From Armatimonadota bacterium (GTDB lineage Bacteria; Armatimonadota; Zipacnadia; Zipacnadales; JABUFB01), in NCBI GenBank assembly GCA_018056145.1, contig JAGPGE010000093.1, forward strand, positions 1 through 11,815: a stretch of DNA of 11,815 bases. Direction: 5' to 3'. Below, piece after piece: positions 1-7,109 of the stretch; positions within the stretch are counted from its first letter, which is position 1, and every line of letters begins with the position of its first letter. The position numbers and the translations under genes are program-made. The notes beneath the pieces were generated by a model. The model worked only from the letters and a program-made list of their open reading frames with translations. It was not told the origin of the DNA and searched no databases.

Positions 1-1
1 C

Positions 2-52
2 ATCCAAGCGGCCCGGCAGGCCCTTCACGAGCCACACGAGCCTGACGAGTGA
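2..52 (+). CDS. C-terminal end of an upstream gene (possibly ATP synthase alpha subunit)
   Basis: An open frame enters from the left edge and ends at TGA (50-52). The 16 visible residues are charged and Ala/Gln/Glu-rich, as expected for a helical C-terminus. The other two forward frames give Arg/Pro-rich or early-stopped peptides that look less natural. In alternative (N-type) F1Fo ATPase operons the gene before the gamma subunit is normally the alpha subunit, so this could be the end of atpA. That is inference from gene order: the visible residues are too few to identify a family. A GTG at 49-51 overlaps the stop as GTGA. Confidence 0.35.
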   Translation: MQAARQALHEPHEPDE

Positions 53-303
53 GCGCCGGAGATGACCGCCGAACGAAATCCGCGGGGTCTGTCGCGGTTG
101 CCGCAAGCGTCCTTGGCGTCTGCTCATCCGCCGGATCTGCGGCTGAAACGAAACACAGGCCCATCGCCGCACACAGTTCGACCGGTTGTTGGCCCTGCGG
201 TTAGGCGGTATCCCTGACAGCTCGCAAAGCCCGGCGCTGCGTGCCGAAGAAAACCCGGCGAGCAAACGCAGGTTGCCGCAGTGAACTCAAGTCGGGAGCG
301 CAA
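53..303 (+). other. Leader/intergenic region before atpG
   Basis: About 250 bases without a convincing gene. Two short forward frames exist. One runs from GTG at 49 to the stop at 202-204 and has a weakly hydrophobic Ala/Ser/Val stretch. The other runs from ATG at 62 to the stop at 215-217. Neither has a well-spaced ribosome site or a recognisable product. A GTG at 241 in the atpG frame would add 21 basic residues unlike the family. The good ribosome site GGGAG at 294-298, 5 bases before ATG 304, marks the real atpG start. No clear promoter or terminator was seen. Confidence 0.5.
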
Positions 304-1191
304 ATGCCTACCGCCCAGGAACTGAAGCGCAGGATACGCACGGCCCAGGACCTCCATTCGGTGGTCAAGACGATGAAGGCCCTGGCCGCCGTGAAGATGA
401 ACGAGATGCATGCGTCCGTCCGGGCCCTTGCGGAGTACAACCGCACGGTGAAGCTGGCCCTGCACGCCCTGCTGCGCAACCGCCCGCCCGGGGCCTACGT
501 GGAGAACCGGTCCCGCGGCAGAATCCCGGGCATCGTGGTTTTCGGCTCCGACCAGGGCATGTGCGGGCAGTTCAACGAGGAGATCGTCCACCACACTGCT
601 CTTGAGGCCAGGAGTCTCAGCCCGGACGCGAAGCCTGCGCTGATCTGCGTCGGGTCACGGGCCGCATCGCGCCTGGAGGAGGAAGGGCTGGTGCCGGAGG
701 CGCTCTTACCGACCCCTGCATCCCTCCAGGGCACAGCGCCGCTGGTAGGCAGGCTGCTGCACATCATCGAGGACTGGCGGACTGAACGGGGCATTGATCG
801 GGTCGTGCTATGCCACAATATGCTGCTGTCATCGGCATCGTACCGAGCGCGAACCATGAACCTGCTGCCCCTGGACAGCGAGTGGCTCGGGCTCCTGAAA
901 GCCGACGAGTGGCCTTCGCGGTGCGTGCCCATGTTCACGATGGACTGGGACGTGCTCTTCGCGGCCACCGTGGAACAGCATCTCGTGGTCTCACTCTACC
1001 GTGCCGCCACAGAATCACAGGCCAGCGAAAACGCCGCACGTCTCGCTTCAATGCAGGCGGCGGATCGGAACATTGAGGAGCGTCTGGCCGAGCTTTCCGC
1101 GGAGTACCACCACATCCGCCAGACTACGATCACCGAGGAGATCCTCGACATCGTATCAGGTTTTGAGGCCCTCACCGGAGAAGGCCAGTAG
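304..1191 (+). CDS. atpG: Alternative (N-type) F1Fo ATP synthase gamma subunit
   Basis: This is the central rotor shaft of the F1 sector, linking the c-ring to the alpha3-beta3 head on the cytoplasmic side of the membrane. The 295-residue product has the gamma family layout. An N-terminal coiled-coil helix at residues 7-60 includes DLHSVVKTMKALAAV (16-30). A Rossmann-like middle follows, with GSDQGMCGQFN at 81-91 matching the canonical SDxGxCGxxN segment. A long C-terminal helix at about 215-285 contains the LASMQAADRNIEERL type segment. The DLHSVVKTMKALAAV wording and a C-terminus of IVSGFEAL type match my memory of gamma subunits of the alternative N-ATPase rather than housekeeping ones (typically KITKAMKMVAAAK). 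In those operons gamma is usually the last gene, which fits a glycan gene following. The ATG at 304 is chosen over GTG 241 because of GGGAG at 294-298. Confidence 0.9.
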   Translation: MPTAQELKRRIRTAQDLHSVVKTMKALAAVKMNEMHASVRALAEYNRTVKLALHALLRNRPPGAYVENRSRGRIPGIVVFGSDQGMCGQFNEEIVHHTALEARSLSPDAKPALICVGSRAASRLEEEGLVPEALLPTPASLQGTAPLVGRLLHIIEDWRTERGIDRVVLCHNMLLSSASYRARTMNLLPLDSEWLGLLKADEWPSRCVPMFTMDWDVLFAATVEQHLVVSLYRAATESQASENAARLASMQAADRNIEERLAELSAEYHHIRQTTITEEILDIVSGFEALTGEGQ

Positions 1192-1234
1192 TGCGGAGCG
1201 CTGTGCGCCAGCCGGTGGGAACGGACCCGGAGCC

Positions 1235-3937
1235 ATGAACAGCCATCTCTCTGATCTCCCGAGCGCCGCGCTGGTCGCGGTGCTCTTCGCCGTAGCAGTG
1301 ACTTGCGTCGCGCAACCTCAGCCGCTCAGGGGGAACCCCACCGTGAGCGAGACCGCCGCAGACAGCGCCGTGTTCGTGGACGCCGGCAAGCCCATAAGTG
1401 TGCGCGAGGAAGGCCGCCCGTGGGTGCGCGGCGGCGGTTACCTCGAACTGCAGGGCGTGAACAGCATCCTCTGGGCAGGCAATGCCCTGGGCCGCGGCGA
1501 CTTCCGTATCCGTGCCGAGCTGACCATCTTCGACCTTGGCAAGAGCGCCGCCAGCTTTGTCATCGACGAGAAGAGCCATTTCGGTTTCGAGGGCGCAACC
1601 GGCCACATGTTCTTCAGTGGCCCGATCTTCGGCCCGGGCACCCAGTTCGCCGAGGGTATGCAGAATGTTGTCCGCAACGGTGTGCCCTTCGTTTTCGAAG
1701 CCGTGCGCGAGGGTGACCGCCTGCGGTTCCTCATCGACGGCGCCCTGGTGCGCGAAGTGCAGTTTGGCAGCAACAGGCGTCTCGGCCCGTTCGGGCTCAG
1801 GCCGTGGCGCAGCCGCATGCGCATTACCCATTTCTCGGCGACGGGCGAGATCCGTCCGCTCCCCGCACCGCGCACCCAGCCCACAAACTACTCCATCCCC
1901 ACCATCGACCTGTCCACCGAGAAGCACCGCCTGACCATCGTGGAACGCACCGAGGGCCAGTACCTAGGCCACCCCACCACCGTCCTCCTGGCCGACGGGA
2001 AGACCATCTACTGCACCTACCCGTTGGGTCACGGTGGCCCTTCAGCGGTCCTGAAACGCAGCGGTGACGGCGGCCGCACCTGGAGCGAGCGACTTCCGGT
2101 GCCCGAGAATTGGGCCACGGCCACCAACTGCCCGTGCCTGCACCGCCTCACCGGTCCAGACGGCGTGGAGCGCCTCCTGATGATGGAGGGAAACGGCGCC
2201 ATGCGGCAGTCGGTGTCTCTTGATCAGGGTAAGACCTGGACGCCGCTGGAACCCAATGGCCTGCATTGCGTGGTTGCGCCCATCAATGTCGTGCCCATCT
2301 CCGGCGGGCGTCACCTGTGCGTCTATCACCGCGGGCACAATGACCGCGATCGCTCCCCGCTCACCATCTGGCAGAGCATTTCCGATGACGGCGGCCTCAC
2401 CTGGAGCCCAGAGCGGATGATCGCCGAGTTCGAAGGTGCCGATCTGTGCGAGCCCGCGCTCATCGTGTCGCCCGACGGCGGGCAGATCGCCATGGTCATG
2501 CGCGAGAACGTGCGCCGCTACAACTCCATGCTCTGCGTCACCGATGATGAGGGCGAGACGTGGAGCGAGCCCGTGGAACTCCCCGCGAGCCTCACCGGGG
2601 ACCGCCACATGCCCCGCTACGCCGCCGATGGTCGCCTGGTAATGGCTTTCCGCGACGTGGCCCAGACCAGCCCCACCGCTGGGGATTTCGTGGGCTGGGT
2701 GGGCACATACGACGACCTTGTGAACCTGCGCGAAGGCCAATACCGCGTGCGGTTCTACAACAGCCCGGTGAAGTATGACCTGGGTTATCCCGGCCTGGAA
2801 CTCCTGCCGGACGGCACCATGGTGACCACCACGTACATTGTCCTGGCGGAGGGCGAGAAGCACTCCGTTGCCGCGTGGCACTTCACGCTGGACGAATTGG
2901 ACCGCAAGGCCGCTCTGCTCCCACGGGAGCAGGACCTGTTCGTATCGGGGACTGAGGGAACCCACACCTTTCGCATCCCGTCCCTGCTGGTCACTGCGAA
3001 GGGCACTGTTCTCGCCTTCTGCGAGGCGCGGCGCGAGAGCTCATCCGACTTCGGCAATATCGACATGGTGCTCAAGCGCAGCGAGGACAATGGAGAGACC
3101 TGGGGACCGATGCAAGTGCTCGCCGACGACGAGCGCAACACCATGGGCAATCCCTGCCCGGTGCAGGACAGGAAGTCGGGCGATGTAATCCTGCTCCTGT
3201 GCCGGAACAACCAGCGGGTATTCGTGATGCGCAGCGCCGACGAGGGCGAAACATTCTCGCCGCCGCGGGACATCACGGAGCAGGTCAAGCAGGTGGACTT
3301 CGACTGGACCCGGGTGGCAACCGGCCCCGGCAACGGCATCCAGACCCGTTCCGGCCGCCTCGTCATCCCCGTGTGGTACATGGGGGGCGAGATGGGCAGA
3401 GAGACCCAAGAGTACCGGTCCGGCGTGATCTTCAGCGACGACGGCGGTATCACCTGGACGCCCGGCGCCACTGTGGCGCCGCTTTTCAAGGACTGCAATG
3501 AGTGCGAGGTGGTGGAGACCGCCGGCGGTCGCCTGCACCTGAACATGCGCACCAACAGCGGGACGAACCGGCGCGCCATTGCCTGGAGCGAAGACGGCGG
3601 ACAGACGTGGTCTGAGCCGGTCCTCGATGACAGGCTGGTCGAGCCGGTCTGCGACGCCAGCCTGATGGCTACCGACACGCCCGATGGCCCACTCTGGCTC
3701 TTCGCGAACTGCGCCAGCCTGAAGCGCACCAATGAGACCATCCGCGCCAGCCGCGATGAAGGCCAGACCTGGCCCATCGAGAAGGTGCTCTTCCCCGGCC
3801 ATTCCGCCTACCCGTGCCTGGCGCGACTTGCGGACGGGACCTTCGCCTGCCTGTATGAACGCGGCGAGCAACACCCCTATGAAAGCCTGGCTTTCGCAAG
3901 ATTCACCACCAAATGGCTGGAGGACGGAGCGCAGTAG
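1235..3937 (+). CDS. Secreted tandem-propeller exo-alpha-sialidase-like protein (BNR/Asp-box, GH33-type)
   Basis: A 900-residue exported protein predicted to remove terminal sialic acid or a related sugar from glycans. Residues 10-28 form a hydrophobic signal segment, with likely cleavage after CVA (about residue 28). Residues 45-205 resemble a LamG/concanavalin-like beta-sandwich. Two propellers follow. The first (about 230-560) has Asp boxes starting at S276, S328, S383 and S436. The second (about 565-895) has them at S616, S667, S734, S785 and S839. The second propeller carries the full sialidase set by motif alignment: R580 in FRIP, D605, E756, R772, R831 and Y859. The first propeller has no FRIP arginine and is probably non-catalytic or of different specificity. 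ATG 1235 is chosen because the signal peptide starts there. A longer frame from 1001 would read through atpG. The gene starts 43 bases after atpG and may be co-transcribed with the next gene. The substrate is not proven: many environmental BNR proteins act on other sugars. Confidence 0.85.
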   Translation: MNSHLSDLPSAALVAVLFAVAVTCVAQPQPLRGNPTVSETAADSAVFVDAGKPISVREEGRPWVRGGGYLELQGVNSILWAGNALGRGDFRIRAELTIFDLGKSAASFVIDEKSHFGFEGATGHMFFSGPIFGPGTQFAEGMQNVVRNGVPFVFEAVREGDRLRFLIDGALVREVQFGSNRRLGPFGLRPWRSRMRITHFSATGEIRPLPAPRTQPTNYSIPTIDLSTEKHRLTIVERTEGQYLGHPTTVLLADGKTIYCTYPLGHGGPSAVLKRSGDGGRTWSERLPVPENWATATNCPCLHRLTGPDGVERLLMMEGNGAMRQSVSLDQGKTWTPLEPNGLHCVVAPINVVPISGGRHLCVYHRGHNDRDRSPLTIWQSISDDGGLTWSPERMIAEFEGADLCEPALIVSPDGGQIAMVMRENVRRYNSMLCVTDDEGETWSEPVELPASLTGDRHMPRYAADGRLVMAFRDVAQTSPTAGDFVGWVGTYDDLVNLREGQYRVRFYNSPVKYDLGYPGLELLPDGTMVTTTYIVLAEGEKHSVAAWHFTLDELDRKAALLPREQDLFVSGTEGTHTFRIPSLLVTAKGTVLAFCEARRESSSDFGNIDMVLKRSEDNGETWGPMQVLADDERNTMGNPCPVQDRKSGDVILLLCRNNQRVFVMRSADEGETFSPPRDITEQVKQVDFDWTRVATGPGNGIQTRSGRLVIPVWYMGGEMGRETQEYRSGVIFSDDGGITWTPGATVAPLFKDCNECEVVETAGGRLHLNMRTNSGTNRRAIAWSEDGGQTWSEPVLDDRLVEPVCDASLMATDTPDGPLWLFANCASLKRTNETIRASRDEGQTWPIEKVLFPGHSAYPCLARLADGTFACLYERGEQHPYESLAFARFTTKWLEDGAQ

Positions 3938-3998
3938 CGGCGAATTGGACAGGTCAAAGGGTGCGCGGGTAATCACGCGGGCTTCTCAGGGCCCCCTC

Positions 3999-4003
3999 GG
4001 AGG
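3999..4003 (+). promoter_or_regulatory. Ribosome binding site that selects a TTG start
   Basis: GGAGG lies 9 bases before TTG at 4013. It abuts the in-frame GTG at 4004 with no spacing, so GTG cannot be initiated from this site. TTG 4013 is therefore the better start for the oxidoreductase. This also gives the usual short N-terminus before the first beta strand. Confidence 0.6.
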
Positions 4004-4012
4004 GTGAGCACA

Positions 4013-5044
4013 TTGTCAGACCCCATCAGGATCGGTCTCGTCGGCCTTGGACGCGCGGGCTGGGGCATGCACTGCAAGGAACTTGAGAGCAAGACCGACA
4101 AGTTCACGCTCGTGGCCGCCTGTGACATTATCCCCGAACGCTGCAAGCGTTTCGAGGAGACCTACGGTGGGCGCAGTTACGAGAGCGTGCGCGATCTCAT
4201 CAACGACCCCGAAGTGGAACTGGTGGACATCGCTACCCGCTCCAATGACCACTACGCCCATGGGATCATGGCGCTCGAAGCCGGCAAGATGGTCTTCATG
4301 GAAAAGCCCATGTGCCTGACCTGGGAGGAGGCCAAGAGCTTGCGGGCCACGTCTGAACGCACTGGCTCGAAGCTCTTCGTGCGACACAACCGGCGCTTCG
4401 AGACCGCGTTCCTGGTGATTCGCGAGATCATCGCTTCGGGCAAGCTGGGCGAGGTGCATGAGGTGAAGCTGGCGCGGGTCGGCTACCAGCGCCGCGACGA
4501 CTGGCAGACCATCATGGAATTCGGCGGCGGACAGCTCCTCAACTGGGGACCGCACATCGTGGATCACGCGTGCCAGCTGCTCGGGGCTCCCATCGCCTCC
4601 ATGTGGAGCGACCTCAAGCGCGTCGCGGCCGTTGGCGATGCCGAAGATCACCTGAAAATCGTCCTCAAGGGCGAGAACGGGCGCATCGTGGACCTGGAAA
4701 TCAGCGGCGGCGCGGCGCTCGGAGCGCCTGAGTACTTGATATGGGGCAGCCGGGGAGCCCTCACCTGCACGGGCGACACGATCCAGCTGAAGTACCTGGA
4801 CCCGTCCGTCGCTCTGTCTGAGCGGACTGCTGACCCGGGCACTCCGGGCGAGGGGTTCGGCAGCGCGGAGAAACTCCCGTGGATTGAGGAGACCATCCAG
4901 GCCAGCCACCCGAAGGCCTGGGCGATCTGGGATGAGCTCTACAGCGCAATCCGCGAGGCGACACAGTTCCCGGTAACGCTTGACGAGGCGGTTCAGAACA
5001 TGTGGGTCATCTCGCAGGCCAAGCTGGGGACCCAGTTCGAGTAG
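4013..5044 (+). CDS. Gfo/Idh/MocA family NAD(P)-dependent oxidoreductase
   Basis: A 343-residue cytoplasmic dehydrogenase-type protein that probably oxidises or reduces a sugar or cyclitol. The N-terminal Rossmann fold starts with IRIGLVGLGRAGWG, a GxGxxG dinucleotide site, at residues 5-18. The family EKP motif is at 97-99, with K98 the usual catalytic lysine. The C-terminal alpha/beta domain carries the substrate-site segment around H181, D184 and H185. In many relatives that segment reads DxGxHxxD. Here the first Asp is Asn (NWGPHIVD), as in some subgroups. The length is typical. The gene follows the sialidase by 75 bases on the same strand with no terminator between, suggesting an operon. 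The specific substrate cannot be read from sequence: neighbours point to a glycan sugar, possibly a sialic-acid derivative. Start TTG 4013 is preferred over GTG 4004 on ribosome-site spacing. Confidence 0.88.
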   Translation: MSDPIRIGLVGLGRAGWGMHCKELESKTDKFTLVAACDIIPERCKRFEETYGGRSYESVRDLINDPEVELVDIATRSNDHYAHGIMALEAGKMVFMEKPMCLTWEEAKSLRATSERTGSKLFVRHNRRFETAFLVIREIIASGKLGEVHEVKLARVGYQRRDDWQTIMEFGGGQLLNWGPHIVDHACQLLGAPIASMWSDLKRVAAVGDAEDHLKIVLKGENGRIVDLEISGGAALGAPEYLIWGSRGALTCTGDTIQLKYLDPSVALSERTADPGTPGEGFGSAEKLPWIEETIQASHPKAWAIWDELYSAIREATQFPVTLDEAVQNMWVISQAKLGTQFE

Positions 5045-5069
5045 CGCCACTCTTCGACCGATGAACCAC

Positions 5070-5100
5070 ACCGGGCGCGACGATGACTGTCGCGCCCGGT
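5070..5100. terminator. Perfect hairpin between convergent genes, candidate bidirectional terminator
   Basis: ACCGGGCGCGAC (5070-5081) pairs perfectly with GTCGCGCCCGGT (5089-5100) around a 7-base loop. The stem can extend by 3 pairs (CCA at 5066-5068 with TGG at 5101-5103) past a bulged C. It lies 25 bases after the oxidoreductase stop and 24 bases beyond the end of the convergent fusion gene. Neither side has a good T-tract, so intrinsic termination may be weak or factor-assisted. Confidence 0.7.
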
Positions 5101-5124
5101 TGGCTTACGACATGTGTGCAAGGC

Positions 5125-7089
5125 TCAGAACTGGACGAACTCTTCCTTCTTCGCCCCGCAGACCGGACACCTCTTCGGGGCCTCGCCCTCAAGGGTGCAG
5201 CCGCAGACCGAACACACGTTGATGATGCCCAGGTCCACATCGCTGCCCGCGTTCACCGCTTCCTTGGCCTTCACATAGAACTCGTGGTGCTGCTTCTCGG
5301 CCTCGTAGGCGTTGGCGAAGCTCTGGTGCGCTTCGAACTCCTCCTGGTCTTCCGCAACAACCATGAAAGCGGGGTACATCTCCTCGACCTCGAAGTTCTC
5401 GCCATCCGCTGCTTCGGCCAGATTGTCGGCGGTGCTGCCGATGCCGCCCAGGACTTCGAGGTGCGCGGACGCATGGACCTGTTCCGCGAAGGAAGCGGCC
5501 CGGAAAAGGCGGGCCACATTGGTCATGCCCTCGTCCGCGGCCTTCACCGCGAAGTTCAGGTACTTCATATGGGCCTGGCTCTCGCCGGCGAACGCCGCCT
5601 TCACGTTCTCTTCCGTCATCTTGCGCATAGTCCCGGCCTCCTCTTGCGGCGGCTCGGGGCCGCCTGGCTTGGTCTCCCTCTCGTCAGGGTCTTTCTGCGC
5701 AGGAGCAGCCTGCCCCGCTCCGGACCGCATCGGGGATGTGCTCGCGCGGATCTCGTCCTCGATCTCCCGCGACTCACCCAGATCGCCAACCAGACAGGCG
5801 CCCACCAACACGCCGTCCCTGCGGATGAGCTTGCGGTACGTACGCTTTTCCATGTCCACGCTGGCCTCTATCTCGAAGGCGGCCTCGTCCGCGGGATTCG
5901 AGATGCCGATGGCGCAGAACGGGAGCCCCGCCGCAAGCTGGAAATTGGCGGCCACCGCCCCCGCGTACTCCCCTTCGCCTCCGGCCATGTAGATGCCCGC
6001 GTGATCCCCCTGTTCCGTGGAATTGCGCCAGGAGGTGTTGACCCGGCTCTCGTTCCAGACCTGGTCGAAAGCCTGGGCGACATCGCCGGCAGCGTAGATC
6101 GACGGGTCGCTGCTCTGGAACCGACGGTTCACGATGATGCCGCGGTCCACCCGGAGCCCGGCCTCGCGTGCGAGCTCAACGCGCGGCTTTACACCAACCG
6201 CGACGCCCACCAGGTCGCACTCGATGGTCTTCCCACCCTTCGTCCTGACCGCCGAGACTCGCCCGTCCGTGGATTCGAAGCTGTCGACCTCGTCCTCCAG
6301 GATCACCTCAACGCCCCAGTCCGCCAGGGCGCGTTCGATGACCCCGCCGGCCTTCTCATCCAGCGCCGGTGCACCGACGCGGGCTTCCCTGACCAGGTGA
6401 GTGGTCGGGATCTTGCGCATGTGGAAGGCCCGAATGAACTCCAGGCCCAGCAGACCCCCGCCCACAACCACCGCATGGGTCGCATTACTGGCTGCTTGCG
6501 CAATGCGTTCGGCATCCGCGAAGGTGCGGAAGTACGCGATGCCTTCTGCGTCCGAACCAGGCCAGGGGATCTGGATCGGGCTGGATCCGGTGGCGATGAG
6601 GAGCGCGTCGTAGGGGTACGTCGAGCCGTCCCCGCAGGTGACTGTCTTCTCCACGCGGTCGATGCTCACCGCCACTACCCCTTTGACGATCTCGAGGCCC
6701 TTGTCGTCGAAGTGGGCGCCCGTTGACAGACAGTCCTCTCGGTCCATACCGCCGATGAAGTCGGGCAGGATCGGCCTGGCGTAGAGCCCCACCTGCTCTT
6801 CCGACAGGATCGTGATCGACGCATCAGGGGCCATCGCCGACAGGGCCTGAGCCGCCGTGCGCCCTGCCGCGCTGTTGCCGACGATCAGGTACTTGAAGCC
6901 TTGGGGCCGCTTTTCAACAATCTGAATGCGACGGTAGCGGCGCTTCGGGTCGGCCTCACGGCGCTCGAAGGCCGTGAACGGAGCGCCGCAGCTGGGGCAG
7001 GACTCCGGGGGAGCCGGCCCCTTGTGGATATAGCCACAGACACTGCAGATCCATCGATCGTTCATCTCCCACACCCCGTTTGCAGTCAT
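5125..7089 (-). CDS. Rubredoxin-like / FAD-NAD(P)H oxidoreductase / rubrerythrin fusion (single-chain peroxide reductase)
   Basis: A 654-residue three-part cytoplasmic protein. Residues 15-34 form a short rubredoxin-like Fe(Cys)4 site (C15, C18, C31, C34). Residues 65-460 are a pyridine-nucleotide disulfide oxidoreductase-type flavoprotein. It has the FAD site VGNSAAG at 70-76, the NAD(P) site GGGLLG at 210-215 and the second FAD motif AGDVAQ at 334-339. A Pro/Glu/Gly-rich linker spans about 460-487. Residues 488-654 are a complete rubrerythrin with diiron ligands E503, E536, H539, E567, E570, E598 and H601 and a C-terminal Fe(Cys)4 site at C626, C629, C641, C644, plus an extra C631. The chain should pass electrons from NAD(P)H through FAD and rubredoxin to the diiron centre, which reduces hydrogen peroxide. 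The gene is 20 bases downstream of the aldo/keto reductase-like gene, likely one operon. ATG 7065 (residue 9) is an equally plausible start. An internal ATG at 5628 has its own strong ribosome site. Confidence 0.9.
   Translation of the reverse strand: MTANGVWEMNDRWICSVCGYIHKGPAPPESCPSCGAPFTAFERREADPKRRYRRIQIVEKRPQGFKYLIVGNSAAGRTAAQALSAMAPDASITILSEEQVGLYARPILPDFIGGMDREDCLSTGAHFDDKGLEIVKGVVAVSIDRVEKTVTCGDGSTYPYDALLIATGSSPIQIPWPGSDAEGIAYFRTFADAERIAQAASNATHAVVVGGGLLGLEFIRAFHMRKIPTTHLVREARVGAPALDEKAGGVIERALADWGVEVILEDEVDSFESTDGRVSAVRTKGGKTIECDLVGVAVGVKPRVELAREAGLRVDRGIIVNRRFQSSDPSIYAAGDVAQAFDQVWNESRVNTSWRNSTEQGDHAGIYMAGGEGEYAGAVAANFQLAAGLPFCAIGISNPADEAAFEIEASVDMEKRTYRKLIRRDGVLVGACLVGDLGESREIEDEIRASTSPMRSGAGQAAPAQKDPDERETKPGGPEPPQEEAGTMRKMTEENVKAAFAGESQAHMKYLNFAVKAADEGMTNVARLFRAASFAEQVHASAHLEVLGGIGSTADNLAEAADGENFEVEEMYPAFMVVAEDQEEFEAHQSFANAYEAEKQHHEFYVKAKEAVNAGSDVDLGIINVCSVCGCTLEGEAPKRCPVCGAKKEEFVQF
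5626..5642 (-). promoter_or_regulatory. Internal ribosome site and ATG for stand-alone rubrerythrin
   Basis: On the minus strand AGGAGG (5642-5637) sits 8 bases before ATG (5628-5626), in frame inside the fusion gene. The ATG begins MRKMTEENVKAAFAGES, which is where free-standing rubrerythrins of anaerobes start. A 167-residue rubrerythrin (5125-5628) could therefore be made from the same mRNA as the fusion. The site is optimal in sequence and spacing, better than either candidate start of the full-length protein. Use of the site is inferred. Confidence 0.6.
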
Positions 7090-7109
7090 TCCGCGCCCGT
7101 GCGCGGTGG

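Noticed and set aside
62..217. 51-residue forward frame from ATG 62
   Set aside because: The only purine-rich stretch (GGAG at 58-61) abuts the ATG with no spacing, and the product is Arg/Pro-rich with no family resemblance.
1001..1234. 78-residue extension of the sialidase frame upstream of ATG 1235
   Set aside because: It overlaps the end of atpG in another frame, is Arg/Ser-rich, and would bury the clear signal peptide.
2042..2965. Minus-strand open frame inside the sialidase gene
   Set aside because: It is a shadow frame: the plus frame carries the Asp-box repeats and the signal peptide.
5083..6726. Long plus-strand open frame opposite the rubrerythrin fusion
   Set aside because: It is a shadow of the strong minus-strand gene caused by GC-rich codon use. 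It is His/Leu/Arg-rich with no domain.
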